Source of the DNA: an uncultured Prevotella sp.
GTDB lineage: Bacteria > Bacteroidota > Bacteroidia > Bacteroidales > Bacteroidaceae
Assembly: GCA_946623195.1 (NCBI GenBank)
Contig: CAMOQW010000003.1
Location: forward strand, 1 to 49,402
Reading direction: 5' to 3'
Length of the DNA: 49,402 bases
Position 1 is the stretch's first letter. Each line of letters starts with the position of its first letter. The notes beneath the pieces are model-generated. The model searched no databases. It was given only the letters and a program-made list of their open reading frames with translations, and was not told the origin of the DNA. Both the position numbers and the translations under genes were made by a program. This document shows, one piece after another, positions 8,198 through 17,619 of this stretch.

Positions 8198-9631
8198 TTA
8201 CTTGATATTGTCTACAAAACGGAACAGTCGGTTCCAGCGGATGCCTGAGAACCCGTGACGGTCAGGGTCGGAGCTCCACCAGATGAAGATGGGCTTGCCC
8301 ACGATGTGGTCTTCAGGCACGAAACCCCAGTAGCGGGAGTCCAGCGAGTTGTGGCGGTTGTCACCCTGCATCCAGTAGTAGTCCATCTTGAACGTGTACT
8401 TCGTGGCCACCTGGTCGTTGATGTATATCTTGCCGTCCTTCACCTCCAGCTTGTTGCCTTCGTAGGTACGGATGGGGCGCTCGTAGATGGGCAGATTCTT
8501 CAGTGTCAGCTCAATGCTCTGGCCTTTGGCAGGAATCCAGATGGGACCGTAGTTGTCGCGTGTCCAGTGCATGTTGCCGTTCAGCGGATAGATGTCCAAA
8601 TCACTGGCATCGGTGTTCAGCCCGATGCTCTCCACCAGGTCCTTGCGCTTCCTGAGTTCCTGCACGGCATGGTTGGTCAGCGGCATGTAGCCTTGTGTGT
8701 TCAGGCTCATCAGGTCTTCCATCGTGATGCCCAGCTCCTTCATGGTGTCATCGTCCAGGCGCTGCTTCAGCTTGACGTGATAGGTGTACTGCACGTTGTC
8801 TGGCTCCTTGTTGGCTTGGCCGTTGATGTAGATGATGCGGTCCTTGATCTGCAGCGTCTGTCCGGGCAGTCCCACGCAGCGCTTCACGTAGTTTTCGCGA
8901 CGGTCTGTGGGGCGTGTGTCTATCATGCCATATTCCTGCTGATTCTGCACGATAGCCTGTCGGCCGGCTTGATAGATGGTGTTGAAGTATTGCGGCAGCT
9001 GTTCCTGAGTCAGCGAGTCTGGATTGGGCCGTTCAGGATATACCTGATAACCTATCTGATAGCACATCTGGTAGAAGTCGTAGGCCTGATAGCGGGGGTC
9101 GGAGCAGATGGTGTCGCCGGCAGGGTAGTTGAACACCACGATGTCGTTCAGCTGCACCTTGCCCAGTCCTTTCACACGACGGTAGTCCCAATGGGGCCAC
9201 TCTATGTACGACTTACACTCGAACAGCGGCATCGTATGCTGCGTAAGGGGCATCGTCAGCGGTGTCTCTGGAATGCGAGGGCCATACGATACCTTCGATA
9301 CGAACAGGTAGTCACCAGTCAGCAGGCTCTTCTCCAATGACGAGCTGGGAATGACATAGTTCTGGAAGAAGAACAAGTTGATGAAGTAGACGGCCACCAG
9401 GGCAAAAACCAATGCATCGACCCATGACATTACAAACTTTACGGGCCCTTCGGCCTCCTTCCACCACTGCCACTTGATTTTCTTGGTGATATACACGTCG
9501 TAGATGAACGGGATGACCAGCAGTCCCCACCATGACTTCACCCAGTAGAGGAACAGCAGATAGCACAGCAATACGGCAATGAACTTGGCCCATTGCACCT
9601 TCATGTTCAGCGTTTTCTTTCTTTTTTCCAT
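8198..9631 (-). CDS. lepB: Signal peptidase I
   Basis: This membrane serine protease removes signal peptides from exported proteins. At 477 residues it is long, as is usual in Bacteroidota. Two N-terminal hydrophobic segments (FIAVLLCYLLFLYWV and ALVFALVAVYFINLFFF) precede the catalytic Ser block YVIPSSSLEKSLLTGDYLFV (about residue 95). A large insertion follows, then the catalytic Lys block ENYVKRCVGLPG (about residue 245). The C-terminal box YWMQGDNRHNSLDSRYWGFVPEDHIVG is intact. It is the second gene of the dapB operon, starting 3 nt after dapB. Its downstream neighbour is a shorter paralogue lacking both catalytic residues. Confidence 0.95.
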   Translation of the reverse strand: MEKRKKTLNMKVQWAKFIAVLLCYLLFLYWVKSWWGLLVIPFIYDVYITKKIKWQWWKEAEGPVKFVMSWVDALVFALVAVYFINLFFFQNYVIPSSSLEKSLLTGDYLFVSKVSYGPRIPETPLTMPLTQHTMPLFECKSYIEWPHWDYRRVKGLGKVQLNDIVVFNYPAGDTICSDPRYQAYDFYQMCYQIGYQVYPERPNPDSLTQEQLPQYFNTIYQAGRQAIVQNQQEYGMIDTRPTDRRENYVKRCVGLPGQTLQIKDRIIYINGQANKEPDNVQYTYHVKLKQRLDDDTMKELGITMEDLMSLNTQGYMPLTNHAVQELRKRKDLVESIGLNTDASDLDIYPLNGNMHWTRDNYGPIWIPAKGQSIELTLKNLPIYERPIRTYEGNKLEVKDGKIYINDQVATKYTFKMDYYWMQGDNRHNSLDSRYWGFVPEDHIVGKPIFIWWSSDPDRHGFSGIRWNRLFRFVDNIK

Positions 9632-9634
9632 GAC

Positions 9635-10351
9635 TTAGAATTTAAACATATCGCTGATGGTCAGCAACCCCGTGTGCTCCTTCGTGTACTCTGCTGCCAA
9701 TACGGCACCCAGTGCAAAGCCCTGACGAGAATGGGCATCGTGGCTGATGGTGATGATGTCGGAAGGGGAATCGTAGCGGATGGTATGAATGCCGGCCACC
9801 TCGCCACGCCGGATATGGTCAATGCGAATCAAACGGGGGTCTGTGGTGTCTTCTGCCCAAGCGTCCTTGCGGTCCAAGTTCTCCAAGATGCCTTCTGCCA
9901 ACGTGATGGCTGTGCCGCTGGGGTGGTCGAGCTTATGCACGTGGTGCGTCTCTTCCATTTCCACATCGTATTGAGGAAACTGGTTCATAATCTTTGCCAG
10001 ATACTTGTTGACAGCCGAGAAGATGGCAACACCGATGGAGAAGTTGGAAGCCCAGAACAGCGTCTTGCCTTCCTCCGAGCAGGCTCGCTTCACTTCGTCA
10101 CCATGCTCCTTCATCCAACCTGTTGAGCCGCTGACCACTTTCACACCTGCTGCCCAGGCTTTCAGATAGTTGCCATAGGCGGCTTGCGGAGCCGTAAACT
10201 CTATCGCCACATCGGCACTACGGAAGGCCTCGCTCTTGAAGTCTTCCTGGTTGTCAATGTCGATAATACTCACAATCTCATGACCACGGTCAAGGGCTAT
10301 CTGCTCTATCATCTTGCCCATCTTACCGTAGCCGATTAAAGCTATTTTCAT
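9635..10351 (-). CDS. dapB: 4-hydroxy-tetrahydrodipicolinate reductase
   Basis: DapB reduces 4-hydroxy-tetrahydrodipicolinate with NAD(P)H in the diaminopimelate/lysine pathway. The protein is 238 residues, slightly short but normal for this phylum. It has a Rossmann start (IALIGYGKMGKMIEQIA), GSTGW, SNFSIGVAIF and the catalytic/substrate block EETHHVHKLDHPSGTA (about residues 130-146). It is the first gene of the minus-strand unit with lepB, and the gap to lepB is only 3 nt. A TAACTTTG box lies 23 nt upstream of the start. Confidence 0.95.
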   Translation of the reverse strand: MKIALIGYGKMGKMIEQIALDRGHEIVSIIDIDNQEDFKSEAFRSADVAIEFTAPQAAYGNYLKAWAAGVKVVSGSTGWMKEHGDEVKRACSEEGKTLFWASNFSIGVAIFSAVNKYLAKIMNQFPQYDVEMEETHHVHKLDHPSGTAITLAEGILENLDRKDAWAEDTTDPRLIRIDHIRRGEVAGIHTIRYDSPSDIITISHDAHSRQGFALGAVLAAEYTKEHTGLLTISDMFKF

Positions 10352-10374
10352 AATGTTCGCGTATTAATACGGTG

Positions 10375-10382
10375 CAAAGTTA
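10375..10382 (-). promoter_or_regulatory. -7 box of the dapB operon
   Basis: TAACTTTG on the minus strand, 23 nt upstream of dapB. It is divergent from the 10427-10434 box, and the two starts are 87 bp apart. Confidence 0.65.
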
Positions 10383-10426
10383 GTAAATAAATATGAATTA
10401 CGGGTGAAGAATTATGAATTATTTAG

Positions 10427-10434
10427 TATCTTTG
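10427..10434 (+). promoter_or_regulatory. -7 box for the THUMP-like methyltransferase gene
   Basis: TATCTTTG ends 4 nt before the ATG at 10439. If this box is used, the transcript would start at or within a few bases of the start codon. Confidence 0.6.
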
Positions 10435-10438
10435 CAAC

Positions 10439-11653
10439 ATGTTAGTCAATGAAGCAACTTGGAATTTCATCCGTCGGCACGCTCAGGATGACGTGCGACG
10501 GCTGGCCTTGCAGGGGTCGAAGCATCCGGAAGTAGACATGCCGATGGCCCTGCAGCAGATAGCCGGATGGCAGACAGCCCGCCGCAAACTGCCTGTGTGG
10601 GCGGCCACAGAAGGCATCATCTATCCTCCTCATCTGAACATGGAGCAGTGTTCTTCCGAACAAACGGCCCGCTACAAGGCACAAATAGCCGGCAGGGGAA
10701 AGCGGATGGCAGACTTGACGGGTGGTTTCGGAGTTGATTTCTACTGGATGTCACAAGGTTTCGAGGAGCGTTGCTATGTGGAGCAGGACGAAGCTCTCTG
10801 TGCCATCGCCGAAGCTAATATGGCTACCCTTCATCTCCCCTGTTCTGTAAGTTGTTGCACGGCGACAGACTTCTTGTCGGAAATGCCTCATGCCTCCCTG
10901 ATCTACCTCGCCCCTGCCCGCCGCAATGAGTACGGAGCACGTACGTATGGTATTGAGGACTGTACGCCCAACGTACTGCAACTGCTACCGCTGCTGATGC
11001 AGAAAGCCGACTGTGTGATGCTGAAACTGTCGCCCATGCTCGACTGGCATCAGGCGGTTGTTGCATTGAAATATGTCACTGAGGTGCACATCGTCAGCGT
11101 CGGCAATGAGTGTAAGGAGCTGATTTTGCTCCTGAGCCATCAGCAGACAGACCGCTTGCGGGTGGTTTGTGTCAATGGTACGCAGGTGTTCGAGTTTTTT
11201 TCCCAGCCGGGAAAAAATAATTCCCTCGCCAGGGAACAAATTTACCGCAGCCAGGAAACAATAGCTACTGCGGATGAAAGTACTTTCCTTTATGAGCCCA
11301 ATGCCTCCATCATGAAGGCCGGATGCTTTGACCTCTTGGAAGAGCAATTCCCCTGCCGGCAGGTAGCACCTAATTCTCACCTTTTCCTCTCTGCCGGTGA
11401 AATCATTGATTTTCCTGGACGGGGCTTTCGGATTCTGGCCGTTTCATCGGCGAACAAGCAGGAACTTAGGAAAAAGTTTAGTGAAAGTTTAGCACCGTTG
11501 AAATCGGCCAATATTACCGTCCGCAACTTCCCCATGACAGCCGATGAGCTTAGAAAAAAGCTGAAACTGAAGGACGGCGGCGATGTTTATATCTTCGCTA
11601 CAACCCTTCAGAATGGCATCCGTCAACTATTGATTTGCCGTAAAATTAGTTAA
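10439..11653 (+). CDS. Class I SAM-dependent methyltransferase, THUMP-like
   Basis: A 404-residue putative RNA methyltransferase of the Bacteroidota THUMP-like family. SAM motif I is MADLTGGFGVDFYWMS (about residue 91). The acidic residue of motif II falls in CYVEQDEALC. The motif usually read as DPARR in this family (from memory) is LAPARRNEYGARTYGIEDC here, with Ala (codon GCC) where Asp is expected. The C-terminal domain contains FPMTADELRKKLKLKDGG. No other Met occurs before residue 34, and the early FIRRHAQDDVRRLALQ looks conserved, so the start at 10439 is well supported despite the very short leader. Two palindromes at 11196-11236 encode part of a polar loop. The exact substrate is unknown. 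Confidence 0.82.
   Translation: MLVNEATWNFIRRHAQDDVRRLALQGSKHPEVDMPMALQQIAGWQTARRKLPVWAATEGIIYPPHLNMEQCSSEQTARYKAQIAGRGKRMADLTGGFGVDFYWMSQGFEERCYVEQDEALCAIAEANMATLHLPCSVSCCTATDFLSEMPHASLIYLAPARRNEYGARTYGIEDCTPNVLQLLPLLMQKADCVMLKLSPMLDWHQAVVALKYVTEVHIVSVGNECKELILLLSHQQTDRLRVVCVNGTQVFEFFSQPGKNNSLAREQIYRSQETIATADESTFLYEPNASIMKAGCFDLLEEQFPCRQVAPNSHLFLSAGEIIDFPGRGFRILAVSSANKQELRKKFSESLAPLKSANITVRNFPMTADELRKKLKLKDGGDVYIFATTLQNGIRQLLICRKIS
11196..11236 (+). repeat. Paired palindromes inside the methyltransferase gene
   Basis: TTTTTTCCC/GGGAAAAAA (9-bp arms, loop AGCC, 11196-11217) is followed by TTCCCT/AGGGAA (6-bp arms, loop CGCC, 11221-11236). The centres are 22 bp apart. The DNA is read in frame as FFSQPGKNNSLARE. 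Confidence 0.8.
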
Positions 11654-11681
11654 AGTTTTTGGGCGTTTCGTGCTTTTTCTC

Positions 11682-11689
11682 TAACTTTG
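11682..11689 (+). promoter_or_regulatory. -7 box for the GNAT-parE-S41 unit
   Basis: TAACTTTG, 16 nt before the ATG at 11706. It lies in the short gap after the methyltransferase gene, so the three overlapping downstream genes probably start here. Confidence 0.65.
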
Positions 11690-11705
11690 CAAGATATTTA
11701 ACACA

Positions 11706-12869
11706 ATGTACGCCATGTCTTCAGTAGAAATTCGGAAAGTCACCAACAGGAAGGAGCTCGATGCTTTCATCCAGTTTCACTATGACTTATATCGTGGCAA
11801 TAGGTACGATGCTCCCAATCTGTACTCAGACGAATTGCATACGCTGAGCAAGCAGAAGAATGCTGCTTTTGAGTTCTGCGAGGCAGAATACTTCCTGGCC
11901 TATCGTGAAGGAAAGGTGGTGGGGCGCATAGCAGGTATCGTGAACCACCGCGCCAACAGTCGGTGGAACCGGAAGAGTGTGCGCTTCGGCTGGGTTGACT
12001 TTGTGGACGACGTGGAGGTATCCCGCGCCTTGTTCGACGCTGTGGCCGATTGGGGCCGCCAGCAAGGAATGACGGAGATAGTGGGACCTCTGGGCTTCAC
12101 TGATATGGACCCGGAAGGTATGCTCATCGAAGGCTTTGACCAATTGGGCACGATGGCTACCATCTACAACTACGACTACTATCCGCGCCACATCGAGCAA
12201 CTGGGCGGATGGGAGAAAGACAATGACTACGTGGAGTATAAGCTCATCGTACCTAAAGGCGATATGCCGGAGAAATATAAGAAGGTGGCACAACTGGTGC
12301 AGAAGCGCTACAACCTGCATACCTTCCACCCCAAACGTAGTCAGATTTTCGGCAAGGAACAGTTGGGGCGCAAGGTGCTCGATGTCATCAATAAGTCGTT
12401 TACAGACCTCTATGGCTATTCCCAGATGACGGAGGCACAGATTGACGAGTATCTGAAGATGTATTTCCCCATGATCGACATGGATATGGTGTGTCTCATA
12501 GAAGACTGGAACACGCCCGACCACAAGCTGATAGGTGTGGGCATCAGCATCACCTCTATGACGCGTGCCCTCCAGAAGTGTCGCAACGGACGGCTCTGGC
12601 CTTTCGGATGGTGGCACTGCCTGCGCGCCCTGAAGTTCCATCATGCTGAATGTCTCGACCTCATGCTCATCGGCATACTGCCCGAATATCAGCAGAAGGG
12701 TGCCAATGCTCTGCTGTTCTACGACCTCATTCCCTGGTATCAGAAGTTCGGCTTCAAATGGGGAGAGACCAACGTGGAGATGGAAACCAACGAGAAGGTG
12801 CAGTCGCAGTGGCAGTACCTGGAACACATACAGCATAAACGCCGCAGATGCTTTAAGAAGAATATATGA
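11706..12869 (+). CDS. GNAT-family N-acyltransferase-like protein
   Basis: A 387-residue cytoplasmic protein of the Bacteroidota GNAT-like family. The N terminus ([26 protein letters not shown]) is followed by [19 protein letters not shown], a GNAT core beta-strand pair. [19 protein letters not shown] and the [26 protein letters not shown] segment resemble acyl-CoA binding and the C-terminal GNAT fold. The acceptor is unknown. A second in-frame ATG at 11715 (MSSVEIRK) is an equally plausible start. The stop overlaps the parE start in an ATGA (12866-12869), so the two are translationally coupled. Confidence 0.82.
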   Translation: MYAMSSVEIRKVTNRKELDAFIQFHYDLYRGNRYDAPNLYSDELHTLSKQKNAAFEFCEAEYFLAYREGKVVGRIAGIVNHRANSRWNRKSVRFGWVDFVDDVEVSRALFDAVADWGRQQGMTEIVGPLGFTDMDPEGMLIEGFDQLGTMATIYNYDYYPRHIEQLGGWEKDNDYVEYKLIVPKGDMPEKYKKVAQLVQKRYNLHTFHPKRSQIFGKEQLGRKVLDVINKSFTDLYGYSQMTEAQIDEYLKMYFPMIDMDMVCLIEDWNTPDHKLIGVGISITSMTRALQKCRNGRLWPFGWWHCLRALKFHHAECLDLMLIGILPEYQQKGANALLFYDLIPWYQKFGFKWGETNVEMETNEKVQSQWQYLEHIQHKRRRCFKKNI

Positions 12870-14797
12870 ACGAAGAAAATAACATCATCGAAGAACAAGT
12901 ACAGTACACTGATGATAATATCCGCCACTTGTCGGACATGGAGCACGTTCGCACCCGTCCGGGTATGTATATCGGACGCCTAGGCGACGGTTCACTGCCG
13001 GAGGATGGCATCTATGTGCTGCTGAAGGAAGTGATTGACAACTCCATCGACGAGTTTAAAATGAAGGCGGGTGACCGCATCGAGATTACTGTTGACGACA
13101 ACCACCGCGTGTCGGTCCGCGACTATGGGCGAGGAATCCCACAGGGCAAACTCATCGAAGCCGTCTCCGTGCTCAATACGGGCGGCAAGTACGACTCGAA
13201 GGCTTTCAAGAAGTCGGTGGGTCTGAACGGTGTAGGTGTCAAGGCCGTCAATGCACTGAGCACTCACTTCGAGGTGGCCAGCTATCGTGACGGCAAGGTG
13301 CGACGGGCTACCTTCGAGCGTGGCAACATGCAGACGGACGTCACAGAATCATCCCACGACGAGACGGGCACCTATATCTATTTCGAACCTGACGACACGC
13401 TCTTCAAAGACTACTCCTTTCACGATGAAATCGTGGAAAACATGCTCCGCAACTATACCTACCTGAATACGGGGTTGGCCATTATGTACAATGGCCGGCG
13501 CATACTCTCACGGCATGGGCTGGAGGACTTGCTGAAGGACCGCATGACCAACGATCCGCTCTACCCCATCATTCATCTGAAGGGTGACGACATCGAGGTG
13601 GCTTTCACTCATGCTAACCAGTATGGCGAGGAGTACTACTCCTTTGTCAACGGACAGCACACCACCCAGGGTGGCACCCACCAGAGTGCCTTCAAGGAAC
13701 ATATTGCCAAGACCATCAAAGAGTTTTTCGGCAAATACGAATATGGTGACATCCGTACCGGCATCGTCGCCGCCATCGCCATCAATGTGGAGGAACCCGT
13801 CTTCGAGAGTCAGACCAAGATCAAGCTGGGCTCCACCCAAATGTCGCCTGATGGCGAAAGCATAAATAAATATGTAGGTGACTTCGTCAAGCAGCAAGTT
13901 GACAACTACCTGCACATCCATCAGGATGTAGCAGAAGTCATAGAGGGTAAAGTCAAGGAGAGCGAGCGCGAGCGCAAGGCGATGGCCGGCGTCACCAAAC
14001 TGGCCCGCGATCGTGCCAAGAAAGCCAATCTGCACAACCGTAAGTTGCGCGACTGCCGTATCCATTTCTCCGACCTCAAGAACGACCGCAAGGAGGAGTC
14101 GTGCATCTTCATCACTGAGGGCGACTCGGCCAGCGGCTCCATTACCAAGAGCCGTGATGTGAACACGCAGGCCGTCTTCTCACTGCGCGGAAAGCCCCTC
14201 AACTCCTTCGGGCTCACCAAGAAGGTGGTCTACGAGAACGAGGAGTTCAACCTCCTGCAGGCTGCGCTCGACATCGAGGAGGGGCTGGACACGCTCAGAT
14301 ATAATAAGGTAATCGTGGCCACCGATGCCGATGTGGACGGTATGCACATCCGGCTGCTCATCATCACCTTCTTCCTGCAGTTCTTCCCAGAACTCATCAA
14401 GAAGGGCCACGTCTACGTGCTGCAGACTCCCTTGTTCCGAGTCCGCAACCGCCGTACCAAGATTCGCAACAAGCAGATGCGCGAGGACGGCAAGAAGGGC
14501 GACTTCGTCACTCGCTATTGCTATAGCGAAGAGGAGCGACAGAAGGCTATCCAGGACTTGGCACCAGACCCCGAAATTACCCGATTCAAGGGTCTTGGAG
14601 AAATATCCCCTGAGGAATTTGCCGGTTTCATCGGCCCTGATATTCGCCTGGAACAAGTGACGCTCCATAAAAATGACCAGGTGCAGAAACTGCTCGAATA
14701 CTATATGGGCAAGAACACTATGGAGCGACAAAACTTTATCATCGACAACCTCGTCATCGAGGAAGACAAACCTGAAGAAGCAGAAGATTATGAATAA
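12866..14797 (+). CDS. parE: DNA topoisomerase IV subunit B (type IIA, ATPase subunit)
   Basis: This ATPase/TOPRIM subunit pairs with ParC to decatenate and relax DNA. At 643 residues it is standard length. The GHKL ATPase block has [21 protein letters not shown] and [16 protein letters not shown]. The TOPRIM domain has [11 protein letters not shown] (about residue 414), RGKPLNS and [12 protein letters not shown] (about residue 489). The C terminus carries [17 protein letters not shown]. Distinguishing ParE from GyrB rests on length and compactness, so the symbol is slightly less certain than the family. parC is not in the window. It overlaps the upstream GNAT gene by 4 nt and the S41 peptidase by 8 nt (ATGAATAA). 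Confidence 0.92.
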   Translation: MNEENNIIEEQVQYTDDNIRHLSDMEHVRTRPGMYIGRLGDGSLPEDGIYVLLKEVIDNSIDEFKMKAGDRIEITVDDNHRVSVRDYGRGIPQGKLIEAVSVLNTGGKYDSKAFKKSVGLNGVGVKAVNALSTHFEVASYRDGKVRRATFERGNMQTDVTESSHDETGTYIYFEPDDTLFKDYSFHDEIVENMLRNYTYLNTGLAIMYNGRRILSRHGLEDLLKDRMTNDPLYPIIHLKGDDIEVAFTHANQYGEEYYSFVNGQHTTQGGTHQSAFKEHIAKTIKEFFGKYEYGDIRTGIVAAIAINVEEPVFESQTKIKLGSTQMSPDGESINKYVGDFVKQQVDNYLHIHQDVAEVIEGKVKESERERKAMAGVTKLARDRAKKANLHNRKLRDCRIHFSDLKNDRKEESCIFITEGDSASGSITKSRDVNTQAVFSLRGKPLNSFGLTKKVVYENEEFNLLQAALDIEEGLDTLRYNKVIVATDADVDGMHIRLLIITFFLQFFPELIKKGHVYVLQTPLFRVRNRRTKIRNKQMREDGKKGDFVTRYCYSEEERQKAIQDLAPDPEITRFKGLGEISPEEFAGFIGPDIRLEQVTLHKNDQVQKLLEYYMGKNTMERQNFIIDNLVIEEDKPEEAEDYE

Positions 14798-16358
14798 AAA
14801 CGTTCTCTGTGCAGCCCTGTTGTCGCTGCTATTCCCTATGACTGCCAACGCCCAGCGTGCTACCTTTAATGCCGACGCCCTGCGCAAGCTGCAGATGGCC
14901 GAAATGGCCGTTACCAATCTCTATGTTGATAGTGTTGACGAACAGAAACTCGTCGAGGATGGCATTTGTGGTATGATAGAGAAACTGGACCCTCACTCTT
15001 CTTATTCCACACCCAAGGAGGTCAAGGAAATGAACGAACCACTCAGAGGCAATTTCGAGGGCATCGGTGTGCAGTTCAATATGGTGGAAGACACACTGCT
15101 CGTCATCCAGCCCGTTTCCGGCGGTCCCTCTGAGAAGAAAGGCATTATGGCCGGCGACCGCATCGTCAGTGTCAACGATACGGCCATAGCGGGTGTCAAG
15201 ATGTCGAAGGAGGAAATCATGAAGCGCTTGCGTGGCCCCAAGGGTACGAAAGTAAACTTAGGCGTGGTGCGTCGTGGCATCAGTGATATGCTGCACTTTG
15301 AAATCATTCGCGACAAAATACCTGTCAAGAGCATTGATGCCACCTATATGCTCCGTAAGGATGTGGGCTATATTCGAATAGGTAATTTTGGCGCCACCAC
15401 TCCTGACGAATTCGTGGAGAGCCTGAAGAAACTGAAAAGTCAGGGCATGGAAACTCTGGTGCTCGACCTGCAGGAGAATGGAGGCGGCTATCTGCATGCT
15501 GCCGTTGAAATTGCCAACCAGCTGTTACACCATGACGATCTCATCGTCTACACCGAAGGACGCACCGTACAGCGCATGGAGTATAAGGCCAAAGGCGGCG
15601 GACTGTTCGAGAAAGGCCGCGTCATTGTGCTGGTCGACAGCTATACTGCCTCAGCAGCCGAAATCGTATCCGGTGCCGTTCAAGACCACGACCGGGGCAT
15701 CGTGGTGGGACGCCGCACCTTTGGAAAGGGGCTTGTGCAGCGCCCCATCGACCTGCCCGACGGTTCGATGATTCGCCTCACCATCGCCCACTATTACACC
15801 CCCTCAGGCCGCTGCATACAGAAGCCATACGAGAAAGGCAAGCAGAAAGACTATGCCGAGGATATGCTGCACCGTCTGAAGAGCGGCGAACTGATGTCGG
15901 CAGACAGCGTCCACTTTGCCGATTCACTCAAGTTCTATACCCTGAAGCAACACCGCGTAGTGTATGGCGGTGGTGGCATCATGCCCGATGAGTTCGTTCC
16001 GCTGGACACTACGAAATATACGCGATTCCATCGGCAACTCTCTGCCAAGTCGTACATCATCAATGCCAATCTACACTATGTAGACCAGCATCGGAAGCAG
16101 TTGCAACAGCAATACCCCCGTTTTGCCGACTTCCAACAGCACTACGAGGTGCCCCAGAGCGTCATCGATGGCATACTGGCCGAGGCTGCAAAGAACGACC
16201 TTAAACCAATCGATGATGCCGAACTCAACAAGACGCTGCCCTATCTGCGCACTCAGTTGAAGGCCCTCATAGCTCGCGACCTCTGGGGTATGGACGAATA
16301 CTTCAACATCATCAACGAGACCAACGATATTCTGCAAAAAGCATTGCAGCTGTTATAA
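14790..16358 (+). CDS. S41 family C-terminal processing peptidase
   Basis: An exported serine protease of the CtpA/Prc type. The start at 14790 gives 522 residues beginning [22 protein letters not shown], a signal peptide. Starts further upstream in the frame would lie deep in parE. A PDZ domain ([31 protein letters not shown]...GDRIVSVN) comes before the catalytic core. The Ser nucleophile is in [12 protein letters not shown] and the general-base Lys in TFGKGLVQ, about 26 residues later. It overlaps parE by 8 nt (ATGAATAA), so it is probably coupled. The last 18 nt of the gene form one arm of a 20-bp hairpin. Confidence 0.93.
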   Translation: MNKNVLCAALLSLLFPMTANAQRATFNADALRKLQMAEMAVTNLYVDSVDEQKLVEDGICGMIEKLDPHSSYSTPKEVKEMNEPLRGNFEGIGVQFNMVEDTLLVIQPVSGGPSEKKGIMAGDRIVSVNDTAIAGVKMSKEEIMKRLRGPKGTKVNLGVVRRGISDMLHFEIIRDKIPVKSIDATYMLRKDVGYIRIGNFGATTPDEFVESLKKLKSQGMETLVLDLQENGGGYLHAAVEIANQLLHHDDLIVYTEGRTVQRMEYKAKGGGLFEKGRVIVLVDSYTASAAEIVSGAVQDHDRGIVVGRRTFGKGLVQRPIDLPDGSMIRLTIAHYYTPSGRCIQKPYEKGKQKDYAEDMLHRLKSGELMSADSVHFADSLKFYTLKQHRVVYGGGGIMPDEFVPLDTTKYTRFHRQLSAKSYIINANLHYVDQHRKQLQQQYPRFADFQQHYEVPQSVIDGILAEAAKNDLKPIDDAELNKTLPYLRTQLKALIARDLWGMDEYFNIINETNDILQKALQLL

Positions 16359-16385
16359 GGCGATTCCTTATAGCAGCTGCAATGC
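16341..16385. terminator. Long hairpin spanning the S41 gene stop codon
   Basis: GCATTGCAGCTGTTATAAGG (16341-16360) pairs with CCTTATAGCAGCTGCAATGC (16366-16385), with one mismatch in 20 bp and loop CGATT. The TAA stop (16356-16358) is inside the left arm. It lies between convergent genes (S41 plus, FprA minus). No U tract follows on either strand, so it may act as a transcript-end stabiliser as much as a classical terminator. Confidence 0.7.
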
Positions 16386-16411
16386 TGTCTTATTCACTGA
16401 GGGCGGGGCGT

Positions 16412-17593
16412 TTATTCTTGCTTTAGTCGTTCAGCCATAGCGCGACCTAATGCCTCACACTGTGCTTTCGTCTCTGCCGTGAGACTCTGCTTGATTTCTA
16501 CAGGTTCACCGACGGTTTCGAAGTGCAGTCGCTCATCATTCCATTTCTGTATCTCGCTGACAGCCTTCGAAGCCCATCCGTAAGAGCCGAACCAACCCAG
16601 CAGATGGTTCTTGATGTCCTTGCCGGCCAATTCAGACAGCAGCACGTCCATCTCGTGATACAGAGCGGTATTGTAGGTCGGCGCACCCACGATAAGGGCA
16701 CGATAGCGGAAAACGTCGCGAATGATGTACGAGTGGTGAGTTTTCGAAACGTTGTACACCACGATGTTCTTCACACCGGCCTCCGATGCAGCACGGGCTA
16801 TCACCTCGGCAGCGCGCTCCGTATTGCCGTACATGGTGCCGTAGCAGATGACGAGGCCCGGCTCCGTCTCATACTTGCTCAGTCGGTCGTAGGTGGTCAT
16901 CACCTTGTCGATATACTGGTGCCATACGGGACCGTGGGTGGCACAGATGTAGTCGAGTTTGACACCAGCCAGCTTCTTCAGCGCGTTCTGCACCGGTGTG
17001 CCATATTTGCCCACGATGTTCGAGTAGTAGCGCTCCATCTCCAGCCAGAAGCTGTCGCAGTTGATTTGCTCGTCGATGATGCCACCATTCAGTGCACCGA
17101 AGCAGCCGAAGGCATCACCGCTGAACAGGGTAGTGCCGCATAGTGTTACCATCGTCTCGGGCCAGTGCACCATGGGAGTCAGCACGAAGTTCAGCGTTTG
17201 CCTACCCAGCAATAGTGTGTCGCCGTTTTTCACTTCCACCGTACCGTCGCTGATACCATAGAAACCCTCCATCATCTGGAATGTCTTCTTGTTGCCCACA
17301 ATCTGGATGTTGGGATAGTATTTCTTGATGAGTGCAATAGAACCGCTATGGTCCGGCTCCATGTGGTTGATAACGAGATAGTCGACGGGGCGGTCGCCAA
17401 TGACTTCCCGGATGTGTTCAATGAACTGCGTGAAGAAGTCAACCTCCACGGTATCAATCAGACAAACTTTCTCGTCGTCAATCAGATAGGCATTGTAACT
17501 GACGCCGTAGGGCAGAGGCCACAGCCCCTCGAACAACGACTTGTTGCGGTCGTTGACGCCTACGTAATAGATGTTCTCAGTAATTTTCTGCAT
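16412..17593 (-). CDS. FprA family A-type flavoprotein
   Basis: This is a flavodiiron protein that reduces O2 or NO to protect an anaerobe. The chosen start (MQKITENIYYVGVNDR) gives 393 residues. The longer frame to 17743 would run into the upstream kinase gene. The metallo-beta-lactamase-like domain has the diiron ligands HMEPDH (about residue 82) and later SGDAFG and HGPVWH. The C-terminal flavodoxin domain has the FMN loop YGTMYGNTERAAEVIA (about residue 255) and GAPTYNTALYHEMD. No rubredoxin extension is present, so a separate donor is needed. It lies 26 nt downstream of the PfkB kinase gene, probably in one transcript. Confidence 0.93.
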   Translation of the reverse strand: MQKITENIYYVGVNDRNKSLFEGLWPLPYGVSYNAYLIDDEKVCLIDTVEVDFFTQFIEHIREVIGDRPVDYLVINHMEPDHSGSIALIKKYYPNIQIVGNKKTFQMMEGFYGISDGTVEVKNGDTLLLGRQTLNFVLTPMVHWPETMVTLCGTTLFSGDAFGCFGALNGGIIDEQINCDSFWLEMERYYSNIVGKYGTPVQNALKKLAGVKLDYICATHGPVWHQYIDKVMTTYDRLSKYETEPGLVICYGTMYGNTERAAEVIARAASEAGVKNIVVYNVSKTHHSYIIRDVFRYRALIVGAPTYNTALYHEMDVLLSELAGKDIKNHLLGWFGSYGWASKAVSEIQKWNDERLHFETVGEPVEIKQSLTAETKAQCEALGRAMAERLKQE

Positions 17594-17619
17594 AGAGTAG
17601 TGTATTTTGTTTTCGTTTG

